Notes under the pieces: generated by a model
The model's database searches: none
What the model saw: only the letters and a program-made list of their open reading frames with translations
Told to the model about the DNA's origin: nothing
Part shown: positions 24,201 through 37,344 of the stretch, in pieces
Numbering within the stretch: position 1 is the stretch's first letter
How the letters are laid out: each line of letters starts with the position of its first letter
Program-made: the position numbers and the translations under genes
Origin: Lepidurus packardi
Taxonomy: Eukaryota > Arthropoda > Branchiopoda > Notostraca > Triopsidae
Direction of reading: 5' to 3'
Length of the DNA: 64,000 nucleotides
Assembly: GCA_023053545.1 (NCBI GenBank)
Contig: JAKZAN010000001.1
Location: 3,368,565 to 3,432,564, forward strand

Positions 24201-27200
24201 ATAATAGAATCTTGGTACAAAAACGAGATGGAAAGAGGAGGTGGAGAAGATTAGTTAGCATAAGGGAAGGAGTTAATTAAGTGTCGATCATACGTGTCAA
24301 GGAGCGAGACAGTTTCCGTGACTGGCTATGGCATGGCCAAAACAAGAGAGACCTGTGATGGGTCTCGTGCTAGCAAGAAACTTTAATCGAAACGGTGAGG
24401 CTTCGCTTATAGAAGAACCGCCGGGTGCATACTGACACGAATTGCATGGGTGCGTTGTTGGGAAGAAGGGGGAGAGAAATACTTTGACTAAATATAGAGT
24501 GGGAGTAAGGGAAAGGTGGTAAAATGACATATTGTTTTAGCCTCTTGAGCAATTTGTCATGCTACCACATCTCTTATTTTCTTAAAGAAAAAAGTCCCTC
24601 CGAAAAAGGAAATCATATCTCGTGGCTCGCGTACGAGTTTTGGGTTTCAAAACGTAGAAACATTGGATATAAATCAGAAACGGAGACAGACCATTTGGGA
24701 GTAGGCTTGAATAGGATAGGATATCGATTTTATTCAAATTTAAATGAAAAATGTTCACCTATAACAACAATTAATGACGAAAAACACGAGATTTTGTTTT
24801 ACTTAAAGAACGATGGGCGAGTTTTATTGTTGACAGAGAAGATCAGGTCGGAAATTGGCTTCATTGGAGTTTTCTTTTCTAATTTGTGTTAAGGCAGGCA
24901 GGCATGTGAAGGAAGGAAGGAAAAGACTTCGTGCTTGTCGCTGGTTGAGCAGGAGCAAGAAATTATGAAGAGTTGAGCGTTATCCATAACTGCTTGCATT
25001 GCAAGAGGAAGATAACCGATTAAAACTTAAGCTTAGCTCGGTGTTAGGCCTGTCTTTTTTTCGTATTCATGGTGCCATTTGCTGTAAACTTTCCTGGACT
25101 TTCCAATTTGTTCCATTCTCTTTTCCGTTCCTTTCTGGACATTTCATTCTGGACTTCTCTGGATGACGCCGTTACACGCCAAAGCGAAGCTGCTGTCTCC
25201 GTTGTGAGGGAGGAGCCTCCAAAAATAGGGTGACAAAAATAAAGGAAAATGTGTTTCAAATGGGAGACCTATTAAGCTCGGTCAAGTTTACTTAAGGCTA
25301 GGACTTGCTTCATTTTTTATGCACTTGTAAGTCAATGTAGCCGTTACAAAACTAATTCATTTCCAATAAATAAAACCGCCCTTCTTCCCAAGGAACACGC
25401 GCAAAAGAAAAGGAAATGAAAAAATTAAACAATTTTAAACTCACGCTGTGTGTCTCCAATTTCTATGTTGGAGAAGGGGAGCGGAAAACACCACTTTAAG
25501 ATTGAAATGAATGGTTTTTCCCCAGACAGCAAAGTCACCCCCCCCCTAATACAGAAACCTATTAACTCATTCCGCCTTAAAAAGGAAAAATAAGACAAAT
25601 TAATGAAAAATGTAAAGAAGTAGGAGAATAATTACTTGCAGTTTCAGCTAATTAAAGTGTTAAAAATGGCCCGAATTACCAGAAAATTCAGTTAAACGCT
25701 ACGTTATTCTCACAAAACATCTCTACCTGAACATCTACCAGACATTGCTATTGCCAAAGCCGTTTCGAACAAATTTTTTAGTATTTTTGTGAAGGAAGAA
25801 TTGGATTGAACTACCAGATAATTATTAGAAGGTATGTTAGAAAATTGTTAAATAGTAGTTCTGTAGATTGGAAGGTGCGCTTTTCACTGTCTGCGAAAAA
25901 CAGTTCTTCAGTTTTTCCCGCACATAAATGTGTTTTCTTCGTAGTAAAATAAATTTTCGCGTGGGAGAATTTGTTTCCTGGCAAAAAAAGTTCTAGTTTT
26001 GGAGGAAATGTCTCGTTTTTCGGTCTTATTAAAAGGGGCTCACTTGTTTACTTCGGTTCTGGGTTTGCGATGCTGTTAAAAAGCCTTGAATCATTAAAAT
26101 CCTTGATTTTTTTTTTCACCTTCCCCGGACGTAAAGTGCACTCAGGCAGTAAAGCGAGCAAGAAGATGAGTGAAACAAGAAATGAGCCATCAATCTCTGT
26201 TTTTCCTTTTCTGGGGGGGGGCGTTGTTGGAGCTAATTCCGAAACGTCTTTGCTAAGCTGAATTATTAATACCCTTTGCCTCTTCAAAGCTTTGTACAAA
26301 AGGCCGAAAATTGATCAGATTGTTCTTTTTTTTATAGTTTCTGCTTGTTTGTTGGGTATTATTTATTTAGTATTTATTTCGTATTGATGTGTTAAGAATT
26401 ACGCTATTATTTCTTATTGTTACTATATTATAGTTATTATTTATTATTTATCTATTATTAAAAATTATACTGCTTTTTTATTTAGTTAGTTTATCTATTG
26501 ATTATTGTTGTGACGTTAAGAAACTCAGCAGCTTGCAATTTGGTCCTTTCGCTTGAAAGGAGTAGGAAACGGAAGTTTTTTTTTTTTGTTGGTTGCCAGA
26601 ATTCTAACTTCCTGGAAAGTTAATAGAACCTTATATTGAAGACTGTGCTTTCATGATATGGTCCCAATTTTGACAGAGCATTAAAATAAAATATTTTTTA
26701 GGATATGTCCAAGCAGTATTCGGATGTTGTCTTCATGAAGGTTGACGTCGACGAATGCGAAGATGTCGCCATGGACTATGAGGTGTCTTGCATGCCAACG
26801 TTCATCTTTGTCAAGCAAGGAAACAAGGTAAGGAATCGTTTCGCAAACTTTCTGCCATGATCCACGCCATATTTGGACACCGCAAAAGCAAATAGGCTCG
26901 CCTACAGCTTATTTCGCAAAAAATAAATGACAGGCTTTTATATTTTTTGCTGCCTTGGCTTGCTTCATCTTTGCTTTAAAAGTTGGAAAGTATAACAACA
27001 ATTTATTTTAAGCACCGACAGAAAAGAATGAGCTGGCTTGAAAAGAATGAGCTTCACCTACCTTCCAAGTGTATTATTTGATGTGTTTGATCGCCAAATT
27101 GCAACACTTAAATATGAATGAGTTGTCAGTGAATGTTTCACTTCGTTGATCCAATTCTCTAGAAGTTTATGACACCTTGAGTGGCTTTCTGGATTAGTTG

Positions 27201-30200
27201 AGAAGTTGCTAGCACCTTTAAGGTAAAGGACAAAAGAACAGACTCCGGAAAAGTTTGAAGTTGATTCCAATTTTTTGGGAAATTTAAATCATGTCTAATT
27301 TGACTGAACTGCTATATTTCTGCAGGAAAGTGTACAAACACGTTAACTTAACATGTAAAGTAACAAGAGCAGGAAAATTGAGTTGAAATTAATTTAGCTT
27401 CGCAATTTTGGGAGTAATAGGTGACATCAAAGTTGCTGTTGTTCGGCAGGATTTTCTACTAACACTAACTATAATGGTAAAAAGGATAAGCAAACTCGCA
27501 AGTCCACCAGAATCAGCGGAGTTGTGGCAAAACTGTTGGAAAAGCATTTCAAATTGCCCGTGCTGGTATTTGATAGTCTTTGTATCCTCCTGGCTTTTTT
27601 GTTACTTTGATAGGAATCATTGTTATAGTCTGAAAGAACTCCCCGGAAAGTCAAATAATTTCTGGTGGGCTAAAGAGAAAAATAAGAAAAGGAACAAGGC
27701 CCCGCCCACTTGTTTAGTTTAACCCGGGGCGTTAGTTTCCGACTACTCGGCAATAGATCAAGGACCGACACACTAAATAACAGTCCAGCAGCTCTCCTAG
27801 ACACGAATTTCAATTCAAAAGTTTCCTAAGCACTAAAACCCGCCACCTCCTTACCATCCGCACCCACCTCCCTCCCTCTGAGATCTTAAAGAAATGAGAT
27901 TGGGGTTCTAAGAAACTTACGAGATGCAAGTCGAAATCATGCATGTTTCATGACGACATATATACAGTGGAGAGACTCTTTTGCTACTTTTCTCTTTAAA
28001 CAGAAGAAAAAAATAGAGAAAATGTAGCTAGGGTAGGATTTTTTATATCTTCAAGAAGCCAACGGTATATATTTTTGGCTGGCCAGTACATAGTGCATCC
28101 AATTGGTGCTCCGCCGTTTTCCTTTGCTGTGTTTCTTCTCTCTTTTGGGTTTTCAAGCAAAGTCTTATGTTGTTCCTACTTTCAGCTTTTTTAAGCAACT
28201 CTTCACTCCCAAAAAGGTCTTCTGATGTTGTCGCTTTTATACCAGTCCCGTATTCCTTTGACAAGAAAGAGAAAATGAAAAGAGACTGGGAACCGGTCTT
28301 GGAAGAAGGGGAAGAACAGCACAAAACAGAAAAAGGTTTCTTGCGTTTGAAAGGCAAATTAGGCATATTTAAAAAGAAGCTTTAAAACTAAGCTTGGTAC
28401 GTTGCCCTTCAGAGTAAAGCGCAGCCGTTTCTGGAAAAAGTGGGTTGGAGGAAATATGAGTGCTGAAAGATTTTAAGCAAACATTAAGCACGGCAGAAAT
28501 GTGAGACAGATTTAGGGTTTTATTAGTCGGGAGGATTACGGAAGAAGCTAGGATTCGCTTCAGGTGAAAGAAATTAAGTTTTTTTATAGGTTCAGATGTA
28601 TTTTTTTTTTAGATTTTTCTGTAAAATTTCAGTGTTGGTTTCGTTCCCCCAACTCATTCCGTCAAGAAAAAGCGAAAAAGGTTCAACGCATCTAGCGTAT
28701 GACGTCACTCTAATGTAATTGTGAAGATCTGCAAAGAAAGTTGCTGCCAAGTTCTTCGCATGTCTTCAGAGCTTGCAGCACACAATTGGCCCATGTTGGA
28801 TTCTGTGATATCAAAAGGGGAAAGTTAGCGCTATTAACTGTGTAAGAGTTTTACTTAAGTTGTACACACATTTTTTGCTGTCGAACTTTCAAGATTTTTA
28901 TTTTTGAGGTTGATTTGGTAAATTGGGGTGAATTTTTACAGCAACATGTCAATTTTGTTGATTTTTGTAAAGGTTTAGGAAGGTTTTTCAGCAAAGCGGT
29001 GAAGGAATTTGGTGTATGTTTGAAGACTTAAGGATTATTGGCCACATTTTTAGCATATGCAAGGTAATCTATACAAGCTGCTGTGAACCTGCTGTAGGAC
29101 CGAGGAAAGCAATCTTTATATCTGGTCAAAATTCCGTCGTTTTTCCCTTTTGTTTAAAAAAACACCTGCAGTGTGGAGAATTTTGGAGAGAATAAGAGGG
29201 TCCCTGCGTTGTGATTATGGGAGTACTTGAGGAATAGGGTGGATGAGAACACTTACCAAGTTACTTATGGTAGACTTGTTGTTACTATCAGAATGCTTTC
29301 TTTAAGACTACGTATTTACAAGGGAAATGACGAGTTTATATACCGAGTGAAAGGATACCGGATAGAAGAGTAAATTGACATTCAAGGAGAAATTAACAAA
29401 GATAAGTGGATTAAGCATATTTCTAGTGAAGGTTAGGACAAAAGGGAAAGGTCAAAAAGGAAGGGGAAGACATTCCAATATACACGAAGGAATTTTACAC
29501 ATGCAGATTGTGGAGACAAGTCTGCAGTTTATTTTTTCACTGTGACAAGAATATGGAGAAGATGGTGAAGATTGTGACAGTATGGAGGAAAAAACACAAG
29601 TGATTTAACATCATAATGAAGAAATAAGTAAGTACTTTCTGCCGCAAATTTTTGCTCTTTCTTTGCCATCCCATTGCGAGAAGTTGGGGAGATATTAGAA
29701 GTTGCAAAATATTGCAAAGCTAGATTCACTGCGCTAAAAAAGATAAAATGGAACAGTACTTTGTAATGATAGTGAAGAAATAGGCAGAAAAATCTGCAGT
29801 AATACCACATTCTTGGGGAAAATGAGTTAACATTTGCAAGCTAAAGCGAGTGAGTGTAGTTCTTGATAAAAAAGGAATAAGAAGGTTAGTAATGTTGAAG
29901 TCTTGGTGCAGAAATAGGTAGTCATTTGGGCAGTACTATTTTATTTCCTAGAGAAAGTTCGGGATTTTTCGAAAGTGGAAGCAAAGCGAGGATTGTTGTG
30001 CCAGAAAGGATCAGTAAATGGCTAAATACAGCGTTGCTTGCTATTGATTTATACTTTACGGGTATATTGCTGCTGCCGCTACTGGCGTAAAAGGGGGCGG
30101 TGTCATATGGAGATTTGCTCGATGGGGCAGCAGCAGCAGTGACACGGTGACTTTTTGTTCCCCTCTTTTCTCTTTCCTTCTCTTTTTCAGTAGTTGAGCA

Positions 30201-33200
30201 CTGGCCCGGAACTGTCCGAGGAATGTCTGAGATTTTTCCCGCAAGGAAAGAAATAAAAGAGAGAAAAATAAGGGGAAATTTTTTTTTTGTTAAGGTAGGA
30301 GGGAGAGTAGCAGGAACCGAATTTGGGCTTCGATCTCCGCGTAAAAATATTATATAGCTTTAGCGGCTGTGGACTCGAAGGAAGAAGCAAAATCCTTCCT
30401 GTTCAGAACCGAAAAGAGGCGACAATATATACTGGTGATCGTATACGAGGCGAAATTGAAGCACGTCGTTTTGGATTGACGCAAGTCGGCAAAAACCGCG
30501 GGCAATTTTGAGCAAAAACTGCCAGGGTGCACAGAAATTAGAGGCCTTTTTTCGTACCGCGAACGGATTTGAAGGTTCATTACCAGTTTCTTAAGAGTAG
30601 TTATTAGGTATGAAGGCCTTTTTAAAGGGAGGAGCGAAGCATTGCTGCCAGCATCATTAAAGAAAAGACACGTGCTTCAAGTAATTTTTTCTCTATTTCT
30701 CTTTGTTAAATATTGAAACTTAATCGGACTACAGCAATTTTACTCAATTATAGAGTGATTGAATTTAATTATTTGGAGTAAGTAAGTAAGATGCCAATTA
30801 ATATCTTACCTAAGCCTATGTACAGAATAAATTGAAGAAATTCGTAGAAGAAATGGGAAGAATTATGAAGAAATCGGAAAAATATTAACAAAACAATGTG
30901 AGAAATTCCACCAAGAAATTGCTCTTTCTTATAATGAATTAGTATAAAAAAGATGGATCCAAGTTACACCTTCGGTCCGACTTTTTCGGGGGATGAGAAG
31001 GTATGCGGGGAAGAAGTGTTGCAGTTTTTGCTATATTTCTGAAAAAGCTTCAGAAAGAGGCCGTTCTTTACTAGCTTTTTAGACGCCAAGCTATAACAAA
31101 TCTGCTAGCTGTACGCCATTTCTTCAATCCCGTAGCTTCTTGTTACATTATTGATATTTGCGTACTCTTTCTATTCATGGTTTGGTTTTATTTAATGAAT
31201 AATAATAAGAAGAAGATGGTTTTCGTTTCCATAGCTCTGGAGAGGGGAAAGAGTGTGTAACCAGTCTAGTGAGTCAAAATTATTCAAACGTATCTTGTTT
31301 TATTGCTGCAGTGATACTGTAGCCTTGATGCGTAGGTTTCTATCGTCATGCGGCCCGTATCGGATGTGAATGAAGAGCTATTGTCATATCGGTAGATGTA
31401 TAGTCAGTCAGTCCCGTGGTTTTCGGTGAGATATGTAGGAGTTGTAGGCTTTGTATTCCAGCGTGTCTACTTTTCCGTTTTATTAAAGACGTCTGTCGTC
31501 ATATGTAAACTCTGTCAGAGCAGAATAATAGCAATATCACAGTAATCGGGTAACCTAGGTGACAGCAACAGCGACAAACAAGTAAAAGTGTAAGTGATGT
31601 ATTCATCACTTCGAGACGACTATTGTTTCTTTATAGAATGTCACCGTTTTATTGAGATATCGTAACGTCGTTAAGGTAATAAAAGGATAGTGTTTCATGG
31701 CATCTCTTCAAGCTATAAGAAATATAAGTGAGCCTGTCTAAAATGCGTCCTTGCGCTGTTGTTGCGAAGAAGCTTGCCGTTGGCTCATGAGAGTCCGATT
31801 TATTCATATCTGATGCATATCTTGACGTCATTGGGAGAATAGTTGGGAGGCCTACGGTTTCAGTTGCTCAGAAAATTTACTCATTTAGGAGCCTTCCATA
31901 TATATATATATATAGATAGATAGATAGATAGATGGATAGATAGATAGATAGATAGACAGACAGAGAGAGAGAGAGATATGGAAGGGGTTTTCGGGGTTCG
32001 AAAAGGTGAAGGAAGCTGTTTTTGGATCCTGTTAGATCCCTATGTGTAAAGTTGGACGATGTAATCTTTTGAGTTGTAGCTTGATATAGTACCACTTTGT
32101 CTGAGTCGGAATGATCAAGATGTGCTTTCGGGTGTTCGATAAGTGACGTCATAAATCTGTTCATCGGCATGTTAATCAGCAGCAGCCATAAAAGCTATAT
32201 GAAGTCATGCATGGTGTCATCCGATTTTCAAACAAGAAAGAGTATGCAAATGGACATCTTGATTCGAGGTAGAGGATAGTGTGATATAATCTGAACGGTT
32301 TTTGACGCGGTAGCGTCTAGTTTCTTTAGAAACATCGTATCTAAGGTGGTACGATGTAATCTTTCGAGCGGTACATGACGTTATACAACTTCGTCAGAGT
32401 TGAAATAAGTCAAGATGTGCTTTGTTGGTGTTGGATATGGTGATGTCGTAAATATGTTAATCGGTATATATGAGTAGCCCATAAGAGATAAAGGAAGTCG
32501 TGCATGGTGTCATTCGATCCCAAACTAGAAAGAGAATGTAGATTGCTTCTTAATTCGAGGTAGACGATATGGTAACGTCACTTGAACTGTTTTTGAGACT
32601 GTAGCGTCTTGTTTTTGTTGGATGATGTATGAAAGGATTTATGGACATGATAAAGGATATTTGTTGAACTAAGGTTGGCGTAAGGTTTCTTTATCTTCAG
32701 TTAATATTAGCTAGATAGTATTTCTTTGGTTGCCTGGCTGGGATATGCTGACGTCGTAAAAAAGTTGCCGTTGTTTCTCGACGAAGCAAAGATACATGGT
32801 AGTCGTTCTGCCTGTCCATTGCAGAAATGAATAACGAGAAGGCTTTTGGGTCAGTGGACTTCAGTTCTTGATCTTTGGGAAAGATGTATTTGATAAAGAT
32901 TGCGCAGAAAGACGTTTTTAAACTTTTCTGGTTTAGCACTGTTTCTGATACTACCCATCACTCTCATTCTGAACGTTTATATGATTTGAGATATTTTGAA
33001 AAAAATGAGTTTTTTTATTTTGAAAAAAAATTATGAGTCAATGCTCAGACCCGCTTTTTTCACTGTTAAGATATGCCGACGTCACTGCGGGAATAACGGG
33101 GTAGTCTCGGTAACTAAGATACCACGAAAGTCATCCAAAGTATCGATTCCTTACGAGAACATGTGTATGGGTTTAAAGTGGTTTTCGCTGAGTACACCAT

Positions 33201-34193
33201 GTCATCCGACTTTTCGATTTGCCCATCAAAATCCCGTCACAAATACGGTGATTTAATTCTTTTTTTTATTTAAGGCGGCTTTCCTTGAAGGGTTTGGACG
33301 TCTTTCTTATTCGCCGGGTCAAGTTTTTTTTTTAATAACAAAAGCTATTGCTGTGGTCCTTTAGGAAACAAAAAGGTTTCTAGGAAATAGTTTGATCGAT
33401 TGCTTCGTTGAAATGCTCGCAATCGATCGAGTTGTATTAGTCACAATGGATCATAATTATTGAATTATTATTCCGTTATTATTGACAACAATATGGGTGA
33501 TGTATTTCTCGTCAGAAGGTTTTAATTTCTAGGATTACTTGTTGCCAGCACTTTATACATTTCTTGGCCTGCTCCTGGAGGTCCTTATTAATTTCCTTAT
33601 TTTATTATTTATTAATTAAGAGCCCAAATTTAGCTCTGCCTGATCTTACCTTTTGTTGTACCTATACTAACAAGAACAACAGTAAGAATTTTTTGGGGGG
33701 ATAGTTATTGTGTTTGGAAGGTCGTTAAGTATTGGATTCCTGTATTGTTTTTGGAACACTTATGACTTTGGCGCCATTGATTTTTGTTCTTAAGTGGCGC
33801 AAACCCAATTGTTCCGAAGCATTTGTTTCGATACAAGGCGAAATAGCATCATTAATATGCTAGCCGCACGGCACTAAGCATTGTTGTCCCACTGCTTGAC
33901 TTTTGCTTTGGAAAGTAAAATAGCTTTAAATGGGCTGAAAAGGGGTGGTTGAGGGGGCTAATTTTCTCCCGTTTTGCTTCTCTTTTTTTGTTTAAGATCG
34001 TCAGAATTCATGGTGTGAAGTGCGTTATTGTTGTTATTTTACTGGCTTGTACTGAACCTAACGAGAGCTAATGAAGTTTTTGTTCCCTTTGTTTCTATTC
34101 GTTTTGTCGACTTTTTACCATGAACCCCAGGTGGCTGAATTCTCCGGGGCAAATGAAGAGAAACTCCGGGAGTTGGTGGAAGCGAACAAGTGA
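21264..34193 (+). CDS. Trx-2: Thioredoxin (cytosolic Trx-2 type), four exons
   Basis: Exons 21264-21287, 21857-21961, 26702-26827 and 34131-34193 are all in phase 0 with GT-AG borders and encode 105 residues, the usual thioredoxin length. It starts [12 protein letters not shown], like insect Trx-2. The redox motif W31-C32-G-P-C35-K is intact, with the buried Asp26 and cis-Pro75 (CMPTF) also present. Cys62 and Cys73 sit at the positions of human Cys62 and Cys73; human Cys69 is Tyr here. There is no signal or transit peptide, so the protein should be cytosolic or nuclear, reducing protein disulfides and being recycled by thioredoxin reductase. Tiny exon 1 (8 codons) is followed by introns of 569 bp, 4.7 kb and 7.3 kb. 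It lies downstream of and parallel to the Stac-like gene, and convergent with dpr. Confidence 0.98.
21962..26701 (+). other. Trx intron 2 (4.7 kb)
   Basis: AT-rich, with poly-G at about 26212-26220 and small T/A runs. A 122-codon ORF at 24524-24892 has no recognisable domain and looks like chance. No mobile element could be delimited. Confidence 0.65.
31898..31978. repeat. (TA)n-(GATA)n-(GA)n compound microsatellite
   Basis: About 80 bp of TA, then GATA units interrupted by one GATG and by GACA, then GA repeats. It is likely polymorphic in length. The reverse strand gives a spurious Ser/Tyr/Ile-rich ORF. Confidence 0.97.
32049..32625. repeat. Tandem duplication, unit about 295 bp, two copies
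   Basis: Copy A (about 32049-32343) and copy B (about 32344-32625) share in order GATGTAATCTTT, CAAGATGTGCTTT, GTCGTGCATGGTGTCAT-like text, TTAATTCGAGGTAGA-like text and GTAGCGTCT. The start-to-start distance of GATGTAATC is 295 bp (32058 to 32353). The copies are clearly diverged, so the duplication is old. Fainter related motifs (GACGTC near ATGCTG or ATGCCG) occur at 31824, 32752 and 33076, hinting at a longer decayed array. Confidence 0.75.
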
Positions 34194-34367
34194 ACTGCGT
34201 GTTCGCCGAAAGGGAGGCAAGGGGACCATCATTCGCTGTTTTCTTAATGCATTCAAAATTCTACTAATTATCAAAAAAATGTAATTCACCAAACCTGCAA
34301 ATTTTCCTGTTCTTACACACTGTGGATTGTAGCAAAAAAGTGCGTTTTTTCTTTCTTTACCCAAGAA

Positions 34368-34379
34368 AATAAAAATAAA
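34368..34379 (+). terminator. Tandem polyadenylation signals of Trx
   Basis: Two adjacent AATAAA hexamers (34368-34373 and 34374-34379) lie about 175 nt after the Trx stop, giving a short 3' UTR. T-rich sequence follows at about 34425-34440, as expected for a downstream element. Confidence 0.65.
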
Positions 34380-35663
34380 ATGGAAAGTATTGGACTGCAA
34401 GTCCCGCCCCTTGACTCCAACAATTTTTGTAATTTTTTTTCGCCTTTCGAACTTTGCCGCAATAAGTTTACCCCGTTTATTACTACCGTACCGAATGTTT
34501 ACAAAGTTATTGTTGTACACGATTTATTGCAGTGAACTCTTAAGTTTACTTTGAGTTTAAGTACAACGAATTTCACTGGGAAATTGTATTATGATTTCTT
34601 AAAACTTTTTGTGGGAATATAGGTGTTATAGGTGATTTGATGAACTTGGGATTAATTAGCGATCCGTTGGGGAATCCAGTAGGGAAAGTTCCGTTCCCTT
34701 GAAGACAAATTCGTCGGTTTAGAGGCTGCCAATGCTGCGAATAGAAATCTATAAAGTGGTTAAGAAGAGTCAGTATCGGTATGGGATGTTACGTAAGAGG
34801 AAAAACGATACATGACCTGCGCGGCGTGTAATGTTGCCATTCGTAAGGGGCTAATTGTAGACCGAAAGGGGGCAAAATATGCAGTACCAGAAAAAATGAC
34901 ATTGTGGTCGTTGTTCGTTTCATTGTTGCCATCAAATTTTCATTTCTCCGCGGAAATGTTCATAGTTGGGGAGTGGGGGGGTGGAGAGACTGCATTTGCT
35001 ATTTCATTAACTAGTTTTCATTCTTGTTTTCGTTCTAGCAATGAAATGACTAACCAGACAGAGAGGAATACTTCTGTTATACATGTAAATAAGATACAAA
35101 CGTGATTGTTGCGGATAAATAAAACAATTTCATGAGGATTTTCAATTATGCCTGTCAAGTAGCGTTGTGCTCCTAAACGCTTCCGAAGATTTACGTTCAT
35201 ACAAGTTTTCTTTGTACAAGATTTTTTATATTTTGACACTTAAAGAGCTCGCTATTCCGACCATACACAAAAAAGCAAATAAATTATTTACGTGATCGCT
35301 ACTAATAAGTTTAATTATACATAATTAAAAGCGATTATAGTGCAGATGTCATAAATATAAATTTTCGTTCTTGTGCAATAAACTTTAAGACATGGCAGTT
35401 ACATTCATTGTAATTTTGTTCTTTCTGTTTCATTTTTAAGTCTGTTGGCTTAATTTTGAAAGTTTTTACTAAAGCATTCATTCAGCGATACTAAATATAA
35501 TGTTAAATACTGTACTTTAGCAATTTGGTTTAGACAACTCAAATCCTTGATCTGGAAAGTTTTGCTCTTTGTGTTCATGAGAATCTACGTTTCGTCATAC
35601 AGTCTAGCGTTCACTCGCTTGGGAAAGAGTAGTTGGACTAGTTTTTCAAATAGCTGAGCTACT

Positions 35664-35871
35664 GCACGTACAGTACACAATGTATAATACATCCCCATAG
35701 TCATACTCCACATCTTTAGGAAGACGGTTTGGCCGTTGTGCACTTATACCGTGTGTTCTGTACGCGATTATACACATGCAATTGTACAAATTATATGATA
35801 TAATGCGTACAGTACATTCTCCTGGTCGTACTCCACCGCGTCAGAAAGACGGTTTAAGCCGTTCTGTACGC
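35664..35871. repeat. Tandem pair of short inverted-end units
   Basis: Unit A (35664-35765) and unit B (35805-35871) both begin with a GTACAG-containing end (GCACGTACAG, GCGTACAG) and finish CTGTACGCGATT. They share TCGTACTCCAC/TCATACTCCAC and AAGACGGTTT. In B the ends GCGTACAG and CTGTACGC are perfect inverted repeats. B lacks about 35 bp present in A. Confidence 0.7.
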
Positions 35872-36051
35872 GATTCCTAAGCTCTGCTTACGAGTCCAAT
35901 CTTCAAACGAAGTGTCGATCCATGACGCTCACAGTCGCATCGCATCGCTAGTGTTGTAATATTGAGCGCATATTTAGTTTTTATGTCTGTGCATGGAAAA
36001 GTCGCATAGCAGAACAACTCTTCTAATGCTCCCAATTGCTTAAACACCTTT

Positions 36052-36098
36052 AGAAGAAATTTTGCCCTTAAGAAGAAATTTTACCCTTAAGAAGAAAT
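36052..36098. repeat. Short tandem repeat AGAAGAAATTTTRCCCTTA
   Basis: Two full copies and a partial third copy of a unit of about 20 bp lie in intergenic DNA. No function is evident. Confidence 0.8.
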
Positions 36099-36834
36099 GG
36101 ATTAATTTGGAAATTAATTGAATTCCCCGGATGTCTCAATATTCTGATAACTGTTATAAATTATCAAATTTTTTATTAGTAATTTAATACAGAGGTGAAC
36201 AATTTCCGAGTTTTTTTTATTATTCATTCCCAAAAGTTAGGGCAAAACTTGATAATCAATCTCAGCTAAATTACCATGTACTCCGTTTTCCTGCCCGGTT
36301 ACATTCTCCATGTACTTTCTTGCCTCGCAGATATTGCGTGTCGACATGCAATTTGTGAGCACGGGGAATCGCCGGATGTTTTTTTTTTATATGTAGAGTT
36401 GTATACGTTATGTGCTATATCATTATATAAGGGATTGGATTTGAGTTTTCTTACATGAGCTGCAAAGGAAATTCTATACTTGTAGGAGAACCTTTAGAAA
36501 ATCCGCTTTTTGGGTTGGAATTCTTCAGTGAAGTTACCCGTAGACCCGTGTAAGCAATCCAAAGGAAAAGATGGTTGACTTCGGTGACGTGTATCATGTT
36601 CCATACGGAAGGTACATATTACATATATACTGCCTGTTTCGGAGATACCTAAGAAGGAGGCGAAAGGCGAAATCAATAGGTAATTACCTTCATCCGGAAG
36701 AGTAAAGAGACACTGTATTGACGCAGCCGGTACTTCTTTTTATAGTAACACACTTGTTTGGGTGGGAAAGAAAGGAGCACGACATCGTTATCTTGTGTTT
36801 CCTTTTCTTAGCACGAATTCCCTATTCACCCAGA

Positions 36835-36840
36835 TTTATT
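36835..36840 (-). terminator. Possible polyadenylation signal of the dpr gene
   Basis: AATAAA on the minus strand, about 340 nt after the dpr stop. It is the nearest clear hexamer I noticed, but intermediate variants cannot be excluded. Confidence 0.35.
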
Positions 36841-37177
36841 TACACGCACAGTTTCGGAGCATTTTCCTTTCCTTTTTGATTTTCTAGTTTTATAGAAATT
36901 AAGAAAGAGCTCAGGTAAATGTACCCAATTACGTTCGGGTTGGTAAGTATCCTGGATCGCAGACCGGGAGTGGAGTACGTACAAACTCGTTATAGGGCGA
37001 GTTATGGAATATACTACTCGGGGATTGCACGGTTGTAGTCCGATGTCATCATTAATTCGTGGATTTTATCGCCATCGAGTTTTTCGTTGGTCCCTTTAGA
37101 TTAACCTCTTTGGCGCCGCGAGTCCGGTCATTACTGTCGCATACTAGACACAACGCATTATAGAGAGTTTGAGCCGG

Positions 37178-37344
37178 TCAGCAGGATGACGTCACTAGAG
37201 CGAGGGTTAGGAGGACGAGGATCGCAGATCGGATCCACGTAGTGGCCCGTAACGGGAACAAGGTGAGCAGCACTGGTATCCATAAGGTCATGAGCTTGGA
37301 GGCTTTGGAAGCATCCGCAGCCTGGATCGCAGCCATTTCATTTC
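37178..37344 (-). other. dpr last exon: hydrophobic C-terminal tail
   Basis: Starts GNEMAAIQAADASKASK, then has two hydrophobic runs (LMTLWIPVLLTLFPL and AILVLLTLALV) split by RATTWIR, and ends TSSC-stop. The small-residue stretch before the first run could be a GPI attachment site, which is common in the family; a transmembrane anchor is the alternative. A TGACGTCA octamer falls inside the coding sequence near the stop. Confidence 0.85.

Larger units (their letters stand above)
26828..34130 (+). other. Trx intron 3 (7.3 kb)
   Basis: Purine-rich and AT-rich DNA. It contains a TA/GATA microsatellite, a roughly 295-bp tandem duplication and three perfect TGACGTCA octamers (28700, 31823, 32144). 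No supported exon lies between Trx exons 3 and 4. The acceptor of exon 4 is ACCCCAG at 34130. Confidence 0.65.
34194..37177. other. Intergenic region between convergent Trx and dpr
   Basis: Holds the Trx 3' UTR with tandem polyadenylation signals, AT-rich DNA, a pair of inverted-end repeats (35664-35871), a short tandem repeat (36052-36098) and the likely dpr 3' UTR. No supported ORF or RNA gene was found. Confidence 0.6.
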